DNA of 57,979 nucleotides from Synechococcus sp. CS-1331 (lineage in GTDB: Bacteria; Cyanobacteriota; Cyanobacteriia; PCC-6307; Cyanobiaceae), in assembly GCA_025127975.1 (NCBI GenBank), contig JAHLYQ010000014.1, forward strand, positions 1 through 57,979. Reading direction: 5' to 3'. Below are positions 54,075 through 57,979 of this stretch, piece after piece. A model generated the notes under the pieces. It was not told the DNA's origin. It saw only the letters and a list, made by a program, of their open reading frames with translations, and searched no databases. The position numbers and the translations under genes are program-made. How positions within the stretch are numbered: the first letter of the stretch is position 1; each line of letters begins with the position of its first letter.

Positions 54075-54950
54075 ATGCAACCTTCTCTTTTATTCGGCAA
54101 TACTGGCCATTGCAGTAGCAGGTTGATCTTCGGAGCTGCCGCACTGGGGAACATGAGCCAGGAAAACGCCGACGCCACACTCGCGGTCGTCTCCCGTCGA
54201 GGCATCAACCACATCGATACCGCCGCCTGCTACGGCGCCTCCGAGCAACGGCTCGCCCCTTGGCTCACCAGCAAACGCGACGAAATATTTTTGGCCACCA
54301 AGACCGGCGAGCGCGAAGGCTCCGCAGCCCGCGCCGAACTGGAACGAAGCCTCGAACGGATGGGTGTCGACTCGGTGGACTTGATCCAACTTCACAACTT
54401 GGTCGAAGCTGATGAATGGGAGCAGGCCTTCGCCCCCAACGGCGCAGTCGCCTCGCTCTTCTCGGCGCGCGAGGAGGGATTGTGCCGCCACATCGGCATC
54501 ACCGGTCATGGACAGCACAGCGCCGCTATGCATCTGCGCAGCCTCAGCCGGGCCAACTTCGCATCGGTCTTGCTGCCGTACAACCACATGCAACTCGAAG
54601 ACGGCGGCTATGCCAGCGACGTCGAAAAACTGCTGAAGGTATGCTCAGAACGGAATGTAGCGGTGCAAACGATAAAAGCCCTGGCCCGGAGACGCTGGAG
54701 CAAAGGCGACCAACAACATTTCTCCTGGTACGAACCGATTGACGACATAGAGATAGCTACCCGGTCAATTCACTTCGTGCTCGCCAACCCCCAGCTATTT
54801 CTCAACACTTCGAGCGATGCCCGTCTGCTGGAGCTCACCTGCGACGCAGCCGAGTCCTTCAAGGGCATGGGACCTGACCCCAAGCAATTAGCGAACGACC
54901 GCCTTACGCACTCGATGGCACCGATCTTTGACTCCCCAGCCCCGCGGTGA
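54075..54950 (+). CDS. Aldo/keto reductase family protein
   Basis: This 291-residue protein has the catalytic tetrad Asp and Tyr in DTAACYGASEQRL, Lys in LATKTGER and His in IQLHNLV, so it should reduce carbonyls with NADPH. Substrate unknown. ATG at 54075 is chosen; a TTG at 54036 is in frame. The 50 bases before it are strikingly AT-rich for this genome, and the gene lies between 23-bp direct repeats, both signs of transfer. Confidence 0.9.
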   Translation: MQPSLLFGNTGHCSSRLIFGAAALGNMSQENADATLAVVSRRGINHIDTAACYGASEQRLAPWLTSKRDEIFLATKTGEREGSAARAELERSLERMGVDSVDLIQLHNLVEADEWEQAFAPNGAVASLFSAREEGLCRHIGITGHGQHSAAMHLRSLSRANFASVLLPYNHMQLEDGGYASDVEKLLKVCSERNVAVQTIKALARRRWSKGDQQHFSWYEPIDDIEIATRSIHFVLANPQLFLNTSSDARLLELTCDAAESFKGMGPDPKQLANDRLTHSMAPIFDSPAPR

Positions 54951-54958
54951 GCTGGGGC

Positions 54959-55471
54959 TCAGCTCGTCAGCCAGATGAAGCCCAGCACCCCCACCAGGGC
55001 GAGCAGGGCCTGGGCCAGGCGGCTCACCAGCATCCCCGCCACCACCGCCAACCCCACCTGTAAGGCCCGCCCCGGGGCGCCCCGGGCCGCCAGCCACTGG
55101 GCCAGGCTTGCCCCCAGGAAGGGGCCCAGCACCAGGCCCAGCACGGGTCCGCCCAGGGGCAGGGCCGGCAACAGACCCAGCAGCCCCGCCAACAGCCCCA
55201 ACCCCGCCCCGATCGGGGCCCAGCGACTGGCCTGCAGCCGGGCAGGTCCAAGCAGCAGCCCAAGGGCCTCAGCCGCCCAGCCGAGCAGCAACAGCAGCCC
55301 GGCTAGGAGCAGCGGCGGCCAGGCGGCATTCCAGCCCACGGCCCACAGCCAGAGCAGGGCCCCCAGGGGCAGCAAGGTCAAACCCGGCAACACGGGCAGC
55401 AGGGAGCCGGGGATCGCCAGCAGCTGGATCCCCAGGGCAAACCACCAGACCAGCGCTGGCTCAATCACCAA
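54959..55471 (-). CDS. DUF456 domain membrane protein
   Basis: This 170-residue protein has about five membrane segments and the DUF456 pattern: AIPGSLLPVLPGLTLLPLGA, LLLGPARLQASRWAPIGAGL, LPLGGPVLGLVLGPFLGASL. Function is unknown. The TTG/GTG start at 55471/55468 lies inside a 17-bp tandem repeat. It is convergent with the aldo/keto reductase (8-base gap). Confidence 0.85.
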   Translation of the reverse strand: MVIEPALVWWFALGIQLLAIPGSLLPVLPGLTLLPLGALLWLWAVGWNAAWPPLLLAGLLLLLGWAAEALGLLLGPARLQASRWAPIGAGLGLLAGLLGLLPALPLGGPVLGLVLGPFLGASLAQWLAARGAPGRALQVGLAVVAGMLVSRLAQALLALVGVLGFIWLTS

Positions 55472-55491
55472 ACTTGCTCAATCACCAAACT
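55459..55491. repeat. Two-copy 17-bp tandem repeat at the DUF456 start
   Basis: gctcaatcaccaaact occurs at 55459-55474 and 55476-55491. Looser related copies (catcaaacc) lie further on. The repeat contains the likely DUF456 start codon, so the start is duplicated, but the second copy is out of frame. Confidence 0.65.
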
Positions 55492-55618
55492 CAACCAACC
55501 ATCAAACCTGGCCAATCATAAAAACGGGCCCTGCCATCAAACCGTTACGGGCCAGGTGCGGGAACCTGTCTCGATCGCTACCGTCAGGCCCAACTACCTG
55601 TCCCAACTAGCTCTGACC

Positions 55619-56386
55619 ATGGCCCCTACCCCCGCAGGCGACAGCCGCCTCAATGTGCTGCAGGCTGTCGAAGAGGGCTGGGCGGCCTTCTGCCGGGCTC
55701 CCTGGGTCTTTTTGTTGTTTGAAGCCCTCTCTGCGGTGATCCTGCTGCCTTTTGCAGCCCTCAGCGCCGTGGGCGGAGCCCGCCTGGCCGAAGTCAACGA
55801 GCTGATGGGCGTGCACCCCGTCGGCGCCTGGATGGCCCTGATCGTTGGCGTGATCGGCTATGTGATCGTGGCCCTCTGGACCGTCGTCGGCCTGACCCGC
55901 GGCGCCTGGCTGAGCCTGGAGGGGCGCAAGCCCTGCTTCGCCGACTTCACCCGTTGGGACCGCCCCGCCAGCGCCCGCCTGCTCGGTTCAGCCATCCTGC
56001 TGGCAATCCTGGTGGCCGTCGCCGGGGCCATTGCCGCCCTGATCGGTGCCGGTTTGGGCAAGCTCAACGAGGCCCTCACCGTGATCCCGATGGTCGTGGT
56101 GGCCATTTTCTTCATCTGGCTGCTGGTCACCCAGAAATTCCTGATCCAGGTGTCGCTGTTTGGCACCCCTAAGGCCACCGCCACGATCGGCGCCGGCGTG
56201 AAGGGGGTGAATCCCAGCTGGTGGATGGTGCTCTGGCTCGGCATTGTCGAAGGGGTGATCCACTCCATTGCCGCCCTGTTCAGCTACGGCGGGCTGCTGG
56301 TTGTGGTTCCGGTGGTGCTGTGCATCTCCACCGCCGCCTACCGCCAGCTGTTCGGCAGCGAAGACCGCACCGGCCTGCTCAACTGA
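55619..56386 (+). CDS. Polytopic membrane protein of unknown function
   Basis: This protein of about 255 residues has six or so predicted membrane helices (for example [60 protein letters not shown]). Short charged loops lie between them. The plan resembles membrane proteins of the DUF975/DUF4013 type, but I cannot assign it. ATG at 55619 is preferred over an upstream in-frame GTG. Its end overlaps rsmH by 8 bases. Confidence 0.8.
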   Translation: MAPTPAGDSRLNVLQAVEEGWAAFCRAPWVFLLFEALSAVILLPFAALSAVGGARLAEVNELMGVHPVGAWMALIVGVIGYVIVALWTVVGLTRGAWLSLEGRKPCFADFTRWDRPASARLLGSAILLAILVAVAGAIAALIGAGLGKLNEALTVIPMVVVAIFFIWLLVTQKFLIQVSLFGTPKATATIGAGVKGVNPSWWMVLWLGIVEGVIHSIAALFSYGGLLVVVPVVLCISTAAYRQLFGSEDRTGLLN

Positions 56387-57263
56387 GCCGCCGCCGCGCA
56401 ACCCGCAACCGGGCGCTGCGGCTGCGCGGATTCGCCTCCGCCTCTTCCTCCGTGGCCTGAATCGCCTTGCGCGTCACCCGCTCCAGCCGCCCATCGCTGA
56501 GGAAAGCGGTCTTCACCCGCCGATCCTCCAGGGAGTGGAAGCTGATCACCCCGAACAGGCCGCCGGGTACCAGCCAATCCGGCGCCGCCGTCAGCAGCCG
56601 ATCGAGAACACCCAGCTCATCGTTCACGGCGATTCGCAGGGCCTGGAAGGTGCGGGTGGCGGGATGGATGCGGCCCCGCCGCGCCTTGGGGGGGTAGCAG
56701 CCAGCGATCACATAGGCCAGGGCGGCGGTGCCGCTGAAGCTCCCTTCCTCGGCCAGGTGCTCCTTAATCTTGCGCGCGATGCGGCGCGACAGGCGCTCCT
56801 CGCCGTAGGCATAGATCAGATCGGCCAGCTCCGTCTCGTCCAGCCGGTCGATCAACTCCCCGGCGGTCTCGCCGGCCTCGGGGTTCATGCGCATGTCCAG
56901 CGGGCCGGCCAGCCGGAAACTGAAGCCCCTCGCCGCCACGTCGAGCTGGGGACTGCTCACCCCCAGGTCGGCCAGCACCGCCACTGCCGGCTCGGCCGGG
57001 ATGTAGTCGGCAAAGTTGGTGGCCACGATCGTGACGCGATCAGCAAACGGGGCGAGGCGCTCGGCGGCGGCGGCACGGGCGCTCGGGTCCTGGTCCAGCC
57101 CTACCAGGTGCAAGCCGGGATTGGCCTGCAGCAGCAGGGCGCTGTGGCCGCCGCCGCCGAGGGTGCAATCGATCAGCAGTCCTTCGAGCTCGGCAAAGGT
57201 CTCAAGCAGCGGCTGGGCCAGCACCGGCAGGTGGACAAAGGCTGCACCTTCGGGGTCAGCCAT
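56379..57263 (-). CDS. rsmH: 16S rRNA (cytosine(1402)-N(4))-methyltransferase
   Basis: RsmH (MraW) methylates C1402 in the ribosomal P site. The 294-residue protein has [73 protein letters not shown] and [12 protein letters not shown], all diagnostic. ATG at 57263 is chosen and overlaps the end of the TerB-like gene by 8 bases. Next to ndhH, as I recall from relatives. Confidence 0.96.
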   Translation of the reverse strand: MADPEGAAFVHLPVLAQPLLETFAELEGLLIDCTLGGGGHSALLLQANPGLHLVGLDQDPSARAAAAERLAPFADRVTIVATNFADYIPAEPAVAVLADLGVSSPQLDVAARGFSFRLAGPLDMRMNPEAGETAGELIDRLDETELADLIYAYGEERLSRRIARKIKEHLAEEGSFSGTAALAYVIAGCYPPKARRGRIHPATRTFQALRIAVNDELGVLDRLLTAAPDWLVPGGLFGVISFHSLEDRRVKTAFLSDGRLERVTRKAIQATEEEAEANPRSRSARLRVARRRLS

Positions 57264-57861
57264 GGGCTGCCGCGGAGGGCAACAGCCAACGGGCCAGCCG
57301 CTCTCCCCAGGCTGCTCGCTGCTTAGCCAGCCAGGATTCACTCTGGCGGAACTGGCGGCAGAGGGCCGGCAGCTCCTGTTCCAGCTCGGGATGGCCGAGG
57401 GCCTCCAGCAGGGTCTTCAGCAGGCCCAACTCGGCCGCGCCCCCCTCACCATCGGCCGCCGCAAACAGGCAGTAGCAACGACCCACCGCCAGACGGTGGG
57501 CGCCATCACCAAGGGCGGCCAGACCCGCGCCGATGCGGCCCAGGTCGGGGCTGTCCCGCATGTTGATGCTGCGCAGCTGGCTATCGGAGAGCTTGAGCCG
57601 AGCCAGGCATTCCCGGTAGAGCTCCCATTCCTGCTGGCCAAAGCGGCCATCGGCCAGGCTCAGGGCCAGGGCACCCTGCACGATCACCAGGCCCTGGTCG
57701 GTGGCCTGTACGGCCGGGGGCAGCGCCGTTACCAGGCTGCTGACCAACCGCTGGCGCACCTGGGCAGCACGACGCTGGCTCGGGGCCAGCAACCAGGCCG
57801 ACAGAGCCCCTGCAGGCCGGGCCAGGAGGCGGTGCAGAAAAGAGCGTTGTCGCCGGGCCAT
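57256..57861 (-). CDS. TerB-like protein
   Basis: This protein of about 201 residues has a basic N-terminus ([20 protein letters not shown]). An all-helical region follows with [20 protein letters not shown] and [20 protein letters not shown], where acidic residues recur in the TerB pattern. TerB domains occur in tellurite-resistance and membrane stress systems; the role here is unknown. It is divergent from ndhH. Confidence 0.7.
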   Translation of the reverse strand: MARRQRSFLHRLLARPAGALSAWLLAPSQRRAAQVRQRLVSSLVTALPPAVQATDQGLVIVQGALALSLADGRFGQQEWELYRECLARLKLSDSQLRSINMRDSPDLGRIGAGLAALGDGAHRLAVGRCYCLFAAADGEGGAAELGLLKTLLEALGHPELEQELPALCRQFRQSESWLAKQRAAWGERLARWLLPSAAAHG

Positions 57862-57961
57862 GGGTGAGCTGCCGCGGGAATCTCGGCCAACCTTAGGGAG
57901 AGTGACTACGCGGCCACAAGGTTTCCTAAGCTGGTATGAACGCCCTACAAGCCACGGCCCC

Positions 57962-57979
57962 ATGACGCAGCTGGAAACG
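57962..57979 (+). CDS. ndhH: Start of NAD(P)H-quinone oxidoreductase subunit H (partial)
   Basis: The window ends after six codons reading MTQLET. Cyanobacterial NdhH begins MTQLETRTEPM, and ndhH is adjacent to rsmH in picocyanobacteria as I recall. The call rests on these six residues and synteny only. Confidence 0.55.

Overview
The window is GC-rich cyanobacterial chromosome, most like a picocyanobacterium of the Synechococcus/Cyanobium/Vulcanococcus group. The evidence is the gene set itself: rpaB, ycf34, crtB-crtP, ndhM/F/D/A/I/G/E/H (NDH-1), an RbcR-type LysR regulator, chlM, a PedR-like regulator, and lineage-typical small proteins (DUF3172, NnrU/Z-ISO-like). Names rest on reading protein motifs and remembered family and synteny patterns; no database search was possible.

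Layout. 1-1043: a decayed patch and a VapBC module. 1044-16932: radA divergent from rpaB-plsX-fabH-fabD-plsC (regulator plus fatty-acid and phosphatidate entry genes), then a ydcF-like gene, tsaB, ycf34, cca, an RRM protein, an alpha/beta hydrolase, crtB-crtP, ndhM, a DUF3172 gene, rbcR and an NnrU gene. 17006-23359: ndhF, ndhD, a LapA-domain protein, scpA and a nucleotidyltransferase. 23351-32354 is mostly minus strand: metF, a CYTH gene, nadK, ndhE-G-I-A read as one run, gltA, sixA and a DUF3352 gene, with a PedR-like gene on plus. 32409-43187: rhodanese, hrcA, def, a flavodoxin-like protein, a GlnT-like glutamine synthetase with an apparent frameshift, trpB, dgkA, sui1, cysC, an AI-2E permease and purE. 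43223-57979: nagA, chlM, a DUF6930/DUF6398-type gene, alkB, an RluA-like synthase, a LuxR-type response regulator, cysteine desulfurase, an aldo/keto reductase, DUF456, rsmH, a TerB-like gene and the first six codons of ndhH.

Toxin-antitoxin modules punctuate this housekeeping backbone: VapBC-type at 309-1006, 38648-39279, 40142-40752, 44355-45028 and 53301-53944, HicBA at 45585-46036, and broken remains at 39221-39635 and 47033-47437. Several have candidate operators just upstream, as inverted or helically phased repeats.

The most unusual region is 45102-47457. A chlM-hicB-hicA segment is present twice with reciprocal decay. In the first copy chlM is broken by internal deletions but hicBA is intact. 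In the second copy chlM is intact, while hicB has a nonsense codon and hicA has a 47-base deletion that removes its Ser-His motif. A relic of a second alkB gene lies between the copies. By hand count the chlM copies differ by about 11% and the hicBA copies by about 3%, so the two were not duplicated in one simple event. A second scar is at 53956-55008, where an aldo/keto reductase with an AT-rich leader lies between 23-bp direct repeats at the 3' end of a DUF456 gene.
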